Assembly (NCBI RefSeq): GCF_050789285.1
Contig: NZ_JBOUVX010000001.1
Span: 1,302,001-1,366,000, forward strand
Direction of reading: 5' to 3'
Source: CAVPWP01 sp050789285
Lineage (GTDB): Bacteria > Pseudomonadota > Alphaproteobacteria > Rhodobacterales > Rhodobacteraceae
DNA length: 64,000 nt
Shown: in pieces, positions 1 through 8,136 of the stretch
Layout of the letters: each line of letters opens with the position of its first letter
Numbering within the stretch: the stretch's first letter is position 1
Notes under the pieces: model-generated
Databases searched by the model: none
Told to the model about the DNA's origin: nothing
Seen by the model: the letters and a program-made list of their open reading frames with translations, nothing else
Made by a program: the position numbers and the translations under genes

Positions 1-57
1 GCCACACCCGCACCCGACCCCGTGCCCGACCCTGTGCCCCCGCCCGCGGACCAATAG
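1..57 (+). CDS. C-terminal end of an upstream gene, probably an Skp/OmpH-family periplasmic chaperone
   Basis: Frame 1 is open from the left edge to a TAG at 55-57 and encodes 18 residues of a proline-rich tail (ATPAPDPVPDPVPPPADQ). This is the very end of a protein that starts outside the window. In Rhodobacterales the gene directly before fabZ is usually the OmpH/Skp-type outer-membrane protein chaperone, whose C-terminus is often low-complexity. The identity therefore rests on synteny; the visible residues carry no diagnostic motif. Confidence 0.45.
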   Translation, partial: ATPAPDPVPDPVPPPADQ

Positions 58-117
58 GCTTGTGCCCTGTCCGCGCCGTTGCTACGCAAGCGGAACCACC
101 GATCTGACGGGACAGAG

Positions 118-573
118 ATGACCGAGACACGCAGCGCAGACATCGACCTGATCCAGCGGATCATTCCCCACCGCTATCCCTTCCTTCTGGTCGACAAGGT
201 CATCGGGATCGAAGGCGCCGAACGCTGCGTCGGCATCAAGAACGTGACCATGAACGAGCCGCAGTTCACCGGCCACTTCCCGCAGACCCCGGTCTTTCCC
301 GGCGTCCTGCTGGTCGAGGCGATGGCCCAGACCGCGGCCGTCATGGTGGGGGTGGACAAGAACCTCGCTGATACCGGCACGCTGGTTTATTTCATGGGGA
401 TCGACGCCGCCAAGTTCCGGCGCAAGGTCGTCCCCGGCGATACGCTGCGCCTCGAGATCGAGACCAAGCGCGGCGGCGGAAAGGTCTGGAAATTCGCGGG
501 TCGCGCCATGGTCGACGGCGAACTGGCCTGCGAGGCCGAGTTCACCGCGATGATGGACCTTCCGAAGGCCTGA
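118..573 (+). CDS. fabZ: 3-hydroxyacyl-ACP dehydratase FabZ
   Basis: FabZ dehydrates 3-hydroxyacyl-ACP to trans-2-enoyl-ACP in type II fatty acid elongation in the cytoplasm. The product is 151 residues, the usual family length, with a single hot-dog fold. The catalytic motif GHFPQTPVFPG holds His53, and Glu67 lies in the following helix; these match the His/Glu pair of E. coli FabZ. I chose the ATG at 118 rather than the in-frame TTG at 79 because the first thirteen codons from TTG look like non-conserved leader and the protein then begins MTETRSADIDLIQ, typical of the family. It starts a co-directional run fabZ-lpxA-lpxI-lpxB with gaps of 0-6 bases, which ties hydroxyacyl-ACP turnover to lipid A synthesis. 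Confidence 0.96.
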   Translation: MTETRSADIDLIQRIIPHRYPFLLVDKVIGIEGAERCVGIKNVTMNEPQFTGHFPQTPVFPGVLLVEAMAQTAAVMVGVDKNLADTGTLVYFMGIDAAKFRRKVVPGDTLRLEIETKRGGGKVWKFAGRAMVDGELACEAEFTAMMDLPKA

Positions 574-577
574 TCTC

Positions 578-1375
578 ATGTCCGTCCACCCCGAGGCGCA
601 CATCCACCCCACGGCGATCGTCGACGCGGGCGCCGTTGTCGGCTCCGGCGCCGAGGTCGGCCCTTTCTCGGTCATCGGCCCCGAGGTGACGCTGGGACCG
701 GGCGTCGTGGTGAAAAGCCACGCCGTCGTGACCGGCGCGACCGACGTGGGGGAGGGCACGGTGATCTTTCCTTTCGCCTCGCTGGGCGAGATTCCCCAGG
801 ACCTGAAGTTCCGCGGCGAACGGACACGGCTTGTGATCGGCCGGCGCAACCGCATCCGCGAAGGTGTCACGATGAACACCGGGACAGAAGGCGGCGGCGG
901 CGTCACGCGCGTGGGCGACGACTGCCTGTTCATGACCGGCGCGCATGTCGGCCACGACGCGCAGGTGGGCGACCGCGTCATCGTGGCGAACCAGTCGGCG
1001 ATCGCGGGGCATTGCGTCATCGGCGACGACGTGATCATCGGCGGCCTCGTCGGCATCCACCAGTTCGTCCGCATCGGCCGCGGCGCCTTCATCGGCGCCG
1101 TCGCCATGGTGACGAACGACGTCATTCCCTATGGCATGGTCCACGCGCCCCGGGGCGAGCTCGAGGGGCTGAACCTCGTCGGCCTCAAGCGCCGGGGCCT
1201 CGCGCGCGAGGATATCCATGCCCTGCGCGCGGCCTACCAGACGCTGGCCCAGGGCGAGGGCGCCTTCCTCGACCGCGCCCGCCGCCTGAACGACGAGACC
1301 GACAATCCCTTCGTCCGCGAGATCGCCGAATTCATCCTGGCCGACTCGGGTCGCTCGTTCCTGACGCCGGGGTAG
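578..1375 (+). CDS. lpxA: UDP-N-acetylglucosamine acyltransferase LpxA
   Basis: LpxA transfers a 3-hydroxyacyl chain from ACP to the 3-OH of UDP-GlcNAc, the first step of lipid A synthesis, in the cytosol. The 265-residue product has left-handed beta-helix hexapeptide repeats through about residue 190 (for example AHIHPTAIVDAGAVVGSG near the start) and a helical C-terminal domain. The catalytic His is His126 in AHVGHDAQVG. The ATG lies 4 bases after the fabZ stop, so the two are almost certainly co-translated and compete for the same hydroxyacyl-ACP pool. Length and motifs are normal. Confidence 0.97.
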   Translation: MSVHPEAHIHPTAIVDAGAVVGSGAEVGPFSVIGPEVTLGPGVVVKSHAVVTGATDVGEGTVIFPFASLGEIPQDLKFRGERTRLVIGRRNRIREGVTMNTGTEGGGGVTRVGDDCLFMTGAHVGHDAQVGDRVIVANQSAIAGHCVIGDDVIIGGLVGIHQFVRIGRGAFIGAVAMVTNDVIPYGMVHAPRGELEGLNLVGLKRRGLAREDIHALRAAYQTLAQGEGAFLDRARRLNDETDNPFVREIAEFILADSGRSFLTPG

Positions 1376-1381
1376 GGGCCG

Positions 1382-2281
1382 GTGCTGGCGCTGATCGCGG
1401 GGCAGGGGGCGCTGCCCGCCCTGGTCCTTCGGCGCCGCCCCGACGCCCTGGTGTGCGAGCTTGCGGGCTTCCCCTCGGGCCTTGCCGCCAGCCGGACCTT
1501 CCGCATCGAACGCCTGGGCGCGTTCCTTCAGGACCTGCGGACCGCCGGCGTGACCGAGGTCTGCCTGGCCGGCCGCGTCGGCCGGCCGCGGCTCGACCCG
1601 GCGGCGATCGACACCGCGACGCTTCCCCTCGTGCCGCGCATGATGGCGGCGCTGGCCCAGGGCGACGACGCGGCCCTGCGGCTTGTGCTCGCCTTCTTCG
1701 AAGAGGCGGGCTTCGCCATCCGCGCCGCCCACGACCTTGTCCCCGAGGTTCTGCCCTCCGAAGGCGTCCTGACCGGGGCCGCCCCCGGCCCCACGGTCGA
1801 GCGCGATCTCGCCCGGGCGCGCGCGGCCCATGCCGCGCTTGGCGCGGCCGACGTGGGCCAGGCGGTCGTCGTCGCCGAAGGCCAGGTCATCGCGGTCGAG
1901 GCGCTGCCCGGTACCGACTGGATGCTGACCTCGCTTCTGGCGCGCGATCCGGTCTTCGCGCCCACCGGCGGGCTTTTCGACGACCCGCTCGGCGTGGCGG
2001 CCGATGTCTTCGGGGGCGTCGCACAAGGCCCGCGGCCGCGCCGCGACCCGGCGCTGCCGGCCGGCGGCATCCTCTACAAGGCACCGAAGCCCGGACAGGA
2101 CCGCCGCGTCGACCTGCCCGCGATCGGCCCCGAGACGCTGCGGCGCGCGGCGGCGGCCGGCCTTGAGGGCATCGTGATCGAGGCGGGCGGGGTCATGCTT
2201 CTTGACCGCGACGCGGCGCTGGCCGTCGCCGACCGGACGGGCCTCTTCCTCTGGGTCCGGCCCCCGGACAAGGCCGCGTGA
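1382..2281 (+). CDS. lpxI: UDP-2,3-diacylglucosamine diphosphatase LpxI
   Basis: LpxI (DUF1009 family) hydrolyses UDP-2,3-diacylglucosamine to lipid X and UMP; it replaces LpxH in most alphaproteobacteria. The predicted 299-residue protein starts with a GTG six bases after the lpxA stop and begins MLALIAGQGALP, the family's characteristic N-terminus. Conserved C-terminal blocks include KAPKPGQDRRVDLP and GIVIEAGGVMLLD. Its TGA overlaps the first base of the lpxB ATG, so translation is coupled. Placement between lpxA and lpxB supports the assignment. Confidence 0.94.
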   Translation: MLALIAGQGALPALVLRRRPDALVCELAGFPSGLAASRTFRIERLGAFLQDLRTAGVTEVCLAGRVGRPRLDPAAIDTATLPLVPRMMAALAQGDDAALRLVLAFFEEAGFAIRAAHDLVPEVLPSEGVLTGAAPGPTVERDLARARAAHAALGAADVGQAVVVAEGQVIAVEALPGTDWMLTSLLARDPVFAPTGGLFDDPLGVAADVFGGVAQGPRPRRDPALPAGGILYKAPKPGQDRRVDLPAIGPETLRRAAAAGLEGIVIEAGGVMLLDRDAALAVADRTGLFLWVRPPDKAA

Positions 2282-3459
2282 TGCGCGCCTTCCTGATCGC
2301 GGGCGAGCCCTCGGGCGACAAGCTGGGGGGCGCGCTGATGGCGGCGCTGGCAGAACTGGTGCCCGACATTGCCTTCGATGGGGTCGGCGGCCCGCTGATG
2401 ACGGCCGAAGGCCTGCGATCGCGCTTTCCGATGGACGAGTTGTCGGTGATGGGCATCGCCGAAGTGCTGCCGCGCTACCGCCAGCTCAAGGCCCGCATCG
2501 CCGAAACGGCCGACGCCGTGATCGCCACGAAGCCGGATGTGCTGATCACCATCGACAGCCCAGACTTCTGTCTGCGCGTGGCGCGCCGCGTCCGCGCCGC
2601 CGATGCCTCGATCCGGATCGTGCACTATGTCGCGCCCTCGGTCTGGGCCTGGCGTCCGGGGCGGGCGGCGAAGATGGCCCGCCACATCGACCAGGTGCTG
2701 GCGCTTCTGCCGTTCGAGCCGCCCTTCTTCCAGGCCGTGGGCCTCAGGTGCGATTTCGTGGGCCACCCGATCGCCGCGGAACCACCGGCCACCGACGCCG
2801 AAATCGCCGCCTTCCGGCGCGGCGCGGGCCTGGGCGAGGCGCCGATCCTGCTGGTCCTGCCGGGTTCGCGCCAGTCCGAGGTGGCGCGTCTGGCCCCGGT
2901 CTTCGGCGCGGCCCTGGGCCCCGTCGTGGCCGCCCATCCCGGCCTGCGCGTGGTGGTGCCCGCCGCCGCCCCAGTGGCCGATCAGGTGCACGCCGCCGTC
3001 GCCGACTGGCCGGGCGCGCCCCATGTCCTCGATCCGCGCGCCATGGAGCCCGAGATCGCGCTCATGGCCAAGCGCGCGGCCTTCGCGGCGGCCCGGGTCG
3101 CGCTCGCCGCCTCGGGGACCGTGTCGCTTGAACTTGCCGCCGCGGCGACGCCGATGGTGGTGGCCTACGACATGTCCTGGCTCAGCTGGCAGATCATGTC
3201 GCGCATGGCGCGCATCGACACGGTGACGCTGGTCAACCTGGTCGCCGAAAGCCGCACGGTGCCCGAATTCCTCGGCCCCGCCTGCCAGCCCGCGCCCATC
3301 GCCGCCGCCCTGGGCGCGCTCATCGACGATCCTTCGCGCCGCACGCTTCAGCTCGAGGCGATGGCGACGACCATGGCCCGCCTTGGCCGCGGCGGCGCGG
3401 CGCCGGGCCTGCGCGCCGCCCGCGCCGTTCTGGACGGCCTGGGCTGGGACGCCGCATGA
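2281..3459 (+). CDS. lpxB: Lipid-A-disaccharide synthase LpxB
   Basis: LpxB (GT19) joins lipid X and UDP-2,3-diacylglucosamine into the lipid A disaccharide at the inner membrane face. The 392-residue product has the N-terminal nucleotide-binding signature AGEPSGDKLGG at residues 6-16 and the family block HYVAPSVWAWRPGRA near residue 120, then a C-terminal donor-site region with ASGTVSLELA. A GTG one codon upstream (2278) could also initiate; the ATG at 2281 gives the family-typical start MRAFLIAGEPSGD. It is the last gene of the fabZ-lpx run and faces mnmA across a hairpin-rich convergent gap. Confidence 0.97.
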   Translation: MRAFLIAGEPSGDKLGGALMAALAELVPDIAFDGVGGPLMTAEGLRSRFPMDELSVMGIAEVLPRYRQLKARIAETADAVIATKPDVLITIDSPDFCLRVARRVRAADASIRIVHYVAPSVWAWRPGRAAKMARHIDQVLALLPFEPPFFQAVGLRCDFVGHPIAAEPPATDAEIAAFRRGAGLGEAPILLVLPGSRQSEVARLAPVFGAALGPVVAAHPGLRVVVPAAAPVADQVHAAVADWPGAPHVLDPRAMEPEIALMAKRAAFAAARVALAASGTVSLELAAAATPMVVAYDMSWLSWQIMSRMARIDTVTLVNLVAESRTVPEFLGPACQPAPIAAALGALIDDPSRRTLQLEAMATTMARLGRGGAAPGLRAARAVLDGLGWDAA

Positions 3460-3476
3460 AGAGGCGCCCGGAAGCC

Positions 3477-3536
3477 CCTTCTTCTCTTTGAAAATACTCA
3501 CGGGGGTCCGGAGGCCGTCAGCCCCCGGTTCACTGC
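3477..3536. repeat. GC-rich hairpin element in a convergent gap, copy 1
   Basis: The lpxB/mnmA convergent gap holds a block that on the minus strand reads CCGGGGGCTGACGGC, then CCGGACCCCCGTGAGTATTTT. Two similar blocks occur at 13076-13128 and 19707-19745, also between convergent gene ends. The common layout is a G-rich arm, a C-rich arm, GGACCCCC or CACCCCC, then a short AT-rich tail (ATACTT or GTATTTT). A bidirectional transcription terminator is the simplest reading; the element type is inferred from this window only. Confidence 0.6.
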
Positions 3537-3549
3537 CGGCGCCAGTGTA

Positions 3550-4695
3550 TCAGCGCCCGCGCCAGATCCAGCCGCCGCCCAGAACCCGCGTGCCGCCGGT
3601 CTCGTAGAAGACGCAGGCCTGGCCCGGGCTCACACCTTCCTCGGGCGTCAGTAACTCGACCTCGGCTTCGGTCGCCGACAGCGGCCGCAGGATCGCCTCG
3701 CGCGGGGGGCGGGTCGAGCGGACCTTGACCGAGACGGGATACTCGGCGGCGTCCGCGAAGGCGCCGTCGCCCAGCCAGTTGACCTCGCGCACCGGAACGG
3801 TCCGGGTCGACAGCATCTCCTTCGGGCCAACGATCACGCGGCGCGTGTCGACATCGAGCTTCACGACGTAAAGCGGCTCGTCGAGACCGCCGATGCCCAG
3901 GCCGCGGCGCTGGCCGATCGTATAGTGGATCAAGCCGGTGTGCGTACCCAGCATGCGGCCGTCGGCATGCACGATCTCGCCCGGTTCGGCGGCGCCGGGG
4001 CGCAGCTTCTCGATGACGCTGGCATAGTTGCCGTTCGGCACGAAGCAGATGTCCTGGCTGTCGGGCTTGTCGGCCACGGCCAGCCCGTGCCGCGCGGCCA
4101 GCGCGCGGGTTTCGGCCTTGGTCGCAAGCCCGCCCAGCGGAAAGCGCAGGAAGTCCAGCTGTTCCGGCGTGGTCGAGAACAGGAAATAGGACTGGTCGCG
4201 CGCCGGATCGGCCGCCACATGCAACTCGGGACCCGCCGCGCCCGCCTGGCGCCGGATGTAGTGCCCGGTGGCCATGCAGTCGGCCTCGAGATCGCGCGCG
4301 GTCTCGAGCAGGTCCTTGAACTTCACCCGTTCGTTGCAGCGGATGCAGGGCACGGGCGTGGCGCCGGCCAGATAGCTGTCGGCGAATTCGTCGATCACCG
4401 CCTCGCGGAAGACGTTCTCGTAATCCAGCACGTAATGCGGAAAGCCCATCGTCTCGGCCACGCGGCGCGCGTCGTGGATGTCGACGCCGGCGCAGCAGGC
4501 GCCTTTCTTGGCAAGCGCCGCGCCGTGGTCGTAAAGCTGAAGCGTCACGCCCACCACGTCATAGCCTTCCGCCGCCAGTTCGGCGGCCACGACCGAGCTG
4601 TCGACGCCGCCCGACATCGCCACGACGACGCGCGTCTCGGCCGGCGGCTTGGGAAAGCCCAGCGAGTTCAGGCGGGGGGTATCGTCAAGCGCCAT
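3550..4695 (-). CDS. mnmA: tRNA-specific 2-thiouridylase MnmA
   Basis: MnmA thiolates U34 at the wobble position of tRNA-Lys, -Glu and -Gln, using sulfur relayed from a cysteine desulfurase. The 381-residue protein has the PP-loop ATPase motif SGGVDSS at residues 28-34. The catalytic cysteine pair is Cys119 (in PCIRCNERVKF) and Cys216 (in SQDICFVPNG). Family elements such as TIGQRRGLGIGG follow in the middle, with a beta-barrel C-terminal domain. It is monocistronic, divergent from sciP and convergent with lpxB. An apparent sigma70-type promoter lies just upstream at 4743-4770. Confidence 0.97.
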   Translation of the reverse strand: MALDDTPRLNSLGFPKPPAETRVVVAMSGGVDSSVVAAELAAEGYDVVGVTLQLYDHGAALAKKGACCAGVDIHDARRVAETMGFPHYVLDYENVFREAVIDEFADSYLAGATPVPCIRCNERVKFKDLLETARDLEADCMATGHYIRRQAGAAGPELHVAADPARDQSYFLFSTTPEQLDFLRFPLGGLATKAETRALAARHGLAVADKPDSQDICFVPNGNYASVIEKLRPGAAEPGEIVHADGRMLGTHTGLIHYTIGQRRGLGIGGLDEPLYVVKLDVDTRRVIVGPKEMLSTRTVPVREVNWLGDGAFADAAEYPVSVKVRSTRPPREAILRPLSATEAEVELLTPEEGVSPGQACVFYETGGTRVLGGGWIWRGR

Positions 4696-4742
4696 GGGTC
4701 AGGTGTCCGGCCGGGTTGGGGATGGGGAAGCGGAATGGCCGG

Positions 4743-4770
4743 AATATAGGAAAATGCGACATACTCACAA
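4743..4770 (-). promoter_or_regulatory. Probable sigma70 promoter of mnmA
   Basis: On the minus strand TTGTGA (4770-4765) and TATATT (4748-4743) are separated by 16 bases, about 48 bases upstream of the mnmA ATG. Both hexamers fit the housekeeping consensus well (TATATT differs at one position). This is a sequence match only, with no transcript evidence. Confidence 0.5.
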
Positions 4771-4844
4771 GGGCCGACTTCACCCCTCCTTAAGCGCGAC
4801 CGGCCAGTCTGCCCCCCGGGTGAACGAAACTTGGGTGAGAGACG

Positions 4845-5123
4845 ATGTATCTCAAGAAGATCGACGGGCCGCGGGCGGTGACGCTGCCGGACGGCTCGGT
4901 GATGACGCGCGCCGACCTGCCGGACCCCGACACGCGCCGCTGGGTCGCAAGCCGCAAGGCTGCGGTGCTGCGGGCGGTCAGGCATGGGCTTCTCACGCGC
5001 GACGAGGCGCTGACGACCTATTCGCTGTCGGCCGAAGAGTTCGACAGCTGGCAGGCCGCGGTCGAACAGCATGGCGAAGTCGCCCTGAAATCGACGGCGC
5101 TGCAACGCTATAGACAACCCTAG
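4845..5123 (+). CDS. sciP: CtrA-inhibitory protein SciP (DUF1153)
   Basis: The 92-residue product matches SciP/DUF1153, the small helix-turn-helix protein that in Caulobacter binds CtrA and blocks recruitment of RNA polymerase to CtrA-dependent promoters. Family features include the N-terminal block KKIDGPRAVTLPDGS and the helical region RWVASRKAAVLRAVRHGLLT followed by ALTTYSLSAEEFDSW. It sits 92 bases upstream of ctrA on the same strand, so regulator and antagonist are neighbours. Full length, no defects. The assignment rests on characteristic sequence and synteny; the function in this organism is inferred from Caulobacter. Confidence 0.92.
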   Translation: MYLKKIDGPRAVTLPDGSVMTRADLPDPDTRRWVASRKAAVLRAVRHGLLTRDEALTTYSLSAEEFDSWQAAVEQHGEVALKSTALQRYRQP

Positions 5124-5148
5124 GTTGCGTTGCTATCGTCAAACGGGC

Positions 5149-5163
5149 GTAACCTGCGATTAA
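5149..5163 (+). promoter_or_regulatory. Candidate CtrA-binding site in the ctrA promoter
   Basis: GTAA (5149-5152), seven bases, then TTAA (5160-5163) matches the CtrA consensus TTAA-N7-TTAA with one mismatch. The right half extends to TTAACCAT, the commonest half-site form. It lies 53 bases upstream of the ctrA ATG, so autoregulation as in Caulobacter is plausible. Confidence 0.6.
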
Positions 5164-5215
5164 CCATTCTCGGCCAGTGTGACGGTCACTGACGGTACGA
5201 TTGCGGAGATCTGAC

Positions 5216-5929
5216 ATGCGCGTGCTTCTGGTCGAGGATGATCCGACGACTTCCCGCAGCATCGAGCTGATGCTGACCCATGCCAACCTGAACGTCTACG
5301 CGACCGACCTGGGCGAGGAAGGGATCGATCTGGCGAAGCTTTACGACTACGACCTGATCCTGCTCGACCTGAACCTGCCCGACATGCACGGCCACGACGT
5401 GCTGCGCCAGCTGCGCCTGGCCAAGGTCGACACGCCGATCCTGATCCTGTCGGGCGCCGACGACACCGAGAACAAGATCAAGGGATTCGGTTTCGGCGCC
5501 GACGACTATCTGACGAAACCCTTCCACCGCGAGGAACTCGTGGCGCGCATCCACGCGATCATCCGCCGCTCGAAGGGCCATGCGCAGTCGATCATCCGCA
5601 CCGGACAGGTCTCGGTGAACCTCGACGCCAAGACCGTCGACGTCGACGGCAAGCCGGTGCACCTGACCGGCAAGGAATACCAGATGCTCGAACTTCTCAG
5701 CCTGCGGAAGGGCACGACCCTGACGAAGGAGATGTTTCTCAACCACCTCTATGGCGGCATGGACGAGCCCGAGCTGAAGATCATCGACGTCTTCATCTGC
5801 AAGCTGCGCAAGAAGCTGAGCGAGGCGACCGGCGGGCAGAACCACATCGAAACCGTCTGGGGCCGCGGCTATGTGCTGCGCGACCCCGATCCAAGATCCG
5901 TCGAACGGACCGTCGCGGCGTCGGCCTGA
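5216..5929 (+). CDS. ctrA: Cell-cycle response regulator CtrA
   Basis: CtrA is an OmpR-type response regulator phosphorylated through the CckA-ChpT relay. In Rhodobacterales it mainly controls motility, gene transfer agent and signalling genes. The 237-residue protein has a receiver domain (residues 1-120) with phosphoacceptor Asp51 in LILLDLNLPD and a winged-helix DNA-binding domain (about 125-230) ending in HIETVWGRGYVLRDP. I chose ATG 5216, preceded by GGAG seven bases upstream, over the in-frame TTG at 5201. It shows the near-perfect conservation typical of CtrA. The upstream neighbour is sciP, and a CtrA-like box lies in the intervening promoter region. Confidence 0.98.
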   Translation: MRVLLVEDDPTTSRSIELMLTHANLNVYATDLGEEGIDLAKLYDYDLILLDLNLPDMHGHDVLRQLRLAKVDTPILILSGADDTENKIKGFGFGADDYLTKPFHREELVARIHAIIRRSKGHAQSIIRTGQVSVNLDAKTVDVDGKPVHLTGKEYQMLELLSLRKGTTLTKEMFLNHLYGGMDEPELKIIDVFICKLRKKLSEATGGQNHIETVWGRGYVLRDPDPRSVERTVAASA

Positions 5930-6009
5930 CCGAGTTCCCTCCCGTCGTGACTGGACCTTCCCCCGGGGCGCGCCTATCACCTGACTAGGGCGCTCCGGGG
6001 GAGGTGCAG

Positions 6010-8136
6010 ATGAGCAAGGACGTCGCTGTCGCGGATCTGGACGAGGCCGCCGCCCGGGCCGAGCTGACGCGACTTGCCCGGGAAATCGGCCGCGCGAACG
6101 CGGCCTATCACGGCGCCGACGCGCCCGAAATCTCGGACGCGGACTATGACGCGCTCAAGCGCCGCAACGCCGAGATCGAGGCCCGCTTTCCCCATCTCAA
6201 GCGCACCGACAGCCCCAGCGATCAGGTCGGTGTCGCGCCCGCCGAGGGCTTCGAGAAGGTCCGCCATGACGTGCCCATGCTGTCACTGGGCAACGCCTTC
6301 ACCGACGAGGATGTGGTGGACTTCATGCGCGGCGTGCGCAAGTTCCTCGGCCTTGCCGAGGACGCCCCGCTGGACGTCACCGCCGAACCCAAGATCGACG
6401 GGCTGTCGCTTTCGCTGCGCTACGAGGGCGGCAGGCTGGTGCGCGCCGCTACGCGGGGCGACGGGACCGAGGGCGAGAACGTCACCGCCAACGCCCGCAC
6501 CATCGCCGACATCCCCCACGCCCTGACGGGTCCGGCGCCCGAGGTGCTCGAGGTGCGGGGCGAGGTCTACATGGCGCATGACGACTTCGCCGCGCTCAAC
6601 GCCCGGCAGGCGGCGGCGGGCGAACGGACCTTCGCCAATCCACGCAACGCCGCCGCCGGGTCGCTGCGCCAGCTCGACCCCGCCGTGACCGCCGCGCGGC
6701 CCTTGCGCTTTTTCGCCTATGCCTGGGGCGCCCATTCCGAACCGGTGGCCGAAACGCAAAGCGGCGCGCTTGCGCGGCTTGCGCAGCTGGGCTTCCGGGT
6801 GAACCCGCTGACCAAGACCTGCCCGACCACGGACGACATGCTTGCGCACTACCGCGCGATCGAGGCGCAGCGCGCGACGCTGCCCTACGACATCGACGGT
6901 GTCGTCTACAAGGTCGACGACCTTGGGTTGCAACGCCGGCTCGGCTATCGCTCGACCACGCCGCGATGGGCGATCGCACACAAGTTCCCCGCCCAACTCG
7001 CCTGGACCCGGCTCGAGGCGATCGACATCCAGGTCGGCCGCACCGGCGCGCTCAGCCCGGTGGCGCGGCTTCACCCGGTCACCGTGGGCGGCGTCGTGGT
7101 TTCGAACGCCACGCTCCACAACGAGGATTACATCGCTGGCCGCGACGCCAGCGGCAACCCGATCCGCGGCGGCAAGGACATCCGCGTGGGCGACTGGGTG
7201 CAGGTCTATCGCGCCGGCGACGTGATCCCCAAGGTGGCCGATGTCGACCTGTCGAAACGACCCGCCGATGCCGTGCCTTACGTCTTTCCCACGGCCTGCC
7301 CCGAATGCGGATCGTACGCGATCCGCGAACCCGGCGACGCCGTGCGCCGCTGCACCGGCGGCCTTGTCTGCCCGGCGCAGGCGGTCGAGAAGCTGAAGCA
7401 TTTCGTCAGCCGCGCCGCCTTCGACATCGACGGGCTGGGCGCGAAGATCGTGGAAGAACTCTATCAGGACGGCTGGGTGCGCGAACCGGCCGACATCTTC
7501 GCGCTGGAAGCTCGCTATGGCCCCGGCAACCTGACGCAACTGAAGAACCGCGAAGGCTGGGGAGAGAAATCGGCCGCCAAGCTTTTCGCCGCGATCGACG
7601 AGCGGCGCACCATCCCGCTTGCGCGCCTGATCTTCGCCCTTGGCATCCGCCATGTGGGCGAGGTGGTGGCCGCCACCATCGCCCGCCACTATGGCACATG
7701 GGAAGCCTTCCTCGCCGCGATGGATGCCGCCGAGGTGGGGCAGGGCGCCGCGTGGGAGGATCTTCTGAACACCGATGGCGTCGGCGCGGTGATCGCCCGC
7801 GCCCTTGTCACCACCGTCCACCAGGAGGCCGAACGCGCCTCGATCGACCGGCTTGCCGCCCAGCTGCGCGAGATCGTCCCGCCCCAGGCGCAGGCCAGCG
7901 ACAGCCCGGTGGCCGGCAAGACCGTGGTCTTCACCGGCACGCTGGAAAAGATGACGCGGGCCGAGGCCAAGGCCCGAGCCGAGGCGCTGGGCGCGAAGGT
8001 GGCGGGCAGCGTGTCCGCCAAGACCGACCTCGTGGTGGCGGGGCCGGGCGCGGGGTCGAAGGCCGCGAAGGCCGCAGAGCTGGGCATCGAGACCATCGAC
8101 GAGGACGCCTGGCTCGCCCTCATCGGCGCGGCATGA
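6010..8136 (+). CDS. ligA: NAD-dependent DNA ligase LigA
   Basis: LigA seals nicks in duplex DNA using NAD+ and is essential for Okazaki fragment joining. From the ATG at 6010 (a GTG at 6004 is the alternative) the protein has 708 residues. The adenylated lysine is Lys128 in AEPKIDGLSLSLRY. Then come the OB-fold, a four-cysteine zinc finger (CPECG, later RRCTGGLVCPAQ), helix-hairpin-helix repeats, and a C-terminal BRCT domain beginning GKTVVFTGTLEKMTR. Its stop overlaps the recG start (ATGA), giving a ligA-recG repair operon. Confidence 0.98.
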   Translation: MSKDVAVADLDEAAARAELTRLAREIGRANAAYHGADAPEISDADYDALKRRNAEIEARFPHLKRTDSPSDQVGVAPAEGFEKVRHDVPMLSLGNAFTDEDVVDFMRGVRKFLGLAEDAPLDVTAEPKIDGLSLSLRYEGGRLVRAATRGDGTEGENVTANARTIADIPHALTGPAPEVLEVRGEVYMAHDDFAALNARQAAAGERTFANPRNAAAGSLRQLDPAVTAARPLRFFAYAWGAHSEPVAETQSGALARLAQLGFRVNPLTKTCPTTDDMLAHYRAIEAQRATLPYDIDGVVYKVDDLGLQRRLGYRSTTPRWAIAHKFPAQLAWTRLEAIDIQVGRTGALSPVARLHPVTVGGVVVSNATLHNEDYIAGRDASGNPIRGGKDIRVGDWVQVYRAGDVIPKVADVDLSKRPADAVPYVFPTACPECGSYAIREPGDAVRRCTGGLVCPAQAVEKLKHFVSRAAFDIDGLGAKIVEELYQDGWVREPADIFALEARYGPGNLTQLKNREGWGEKSAAKLFAAIDERRTIPLARLIFALGIRHVGEVVAATIARHYGTWEAFLAAMDAAEVGQGAAWEDLLNTDGVGAVIARALVTTVHQEAERASIDRLAAQLREIVPPQAQASDSPVAGKTVVFTGTLEKMTRAEAKARAEALGAKVAGSVSAKTDLVVAGPGAGSKAAKAAELGIETIDEDAWLALIGAA

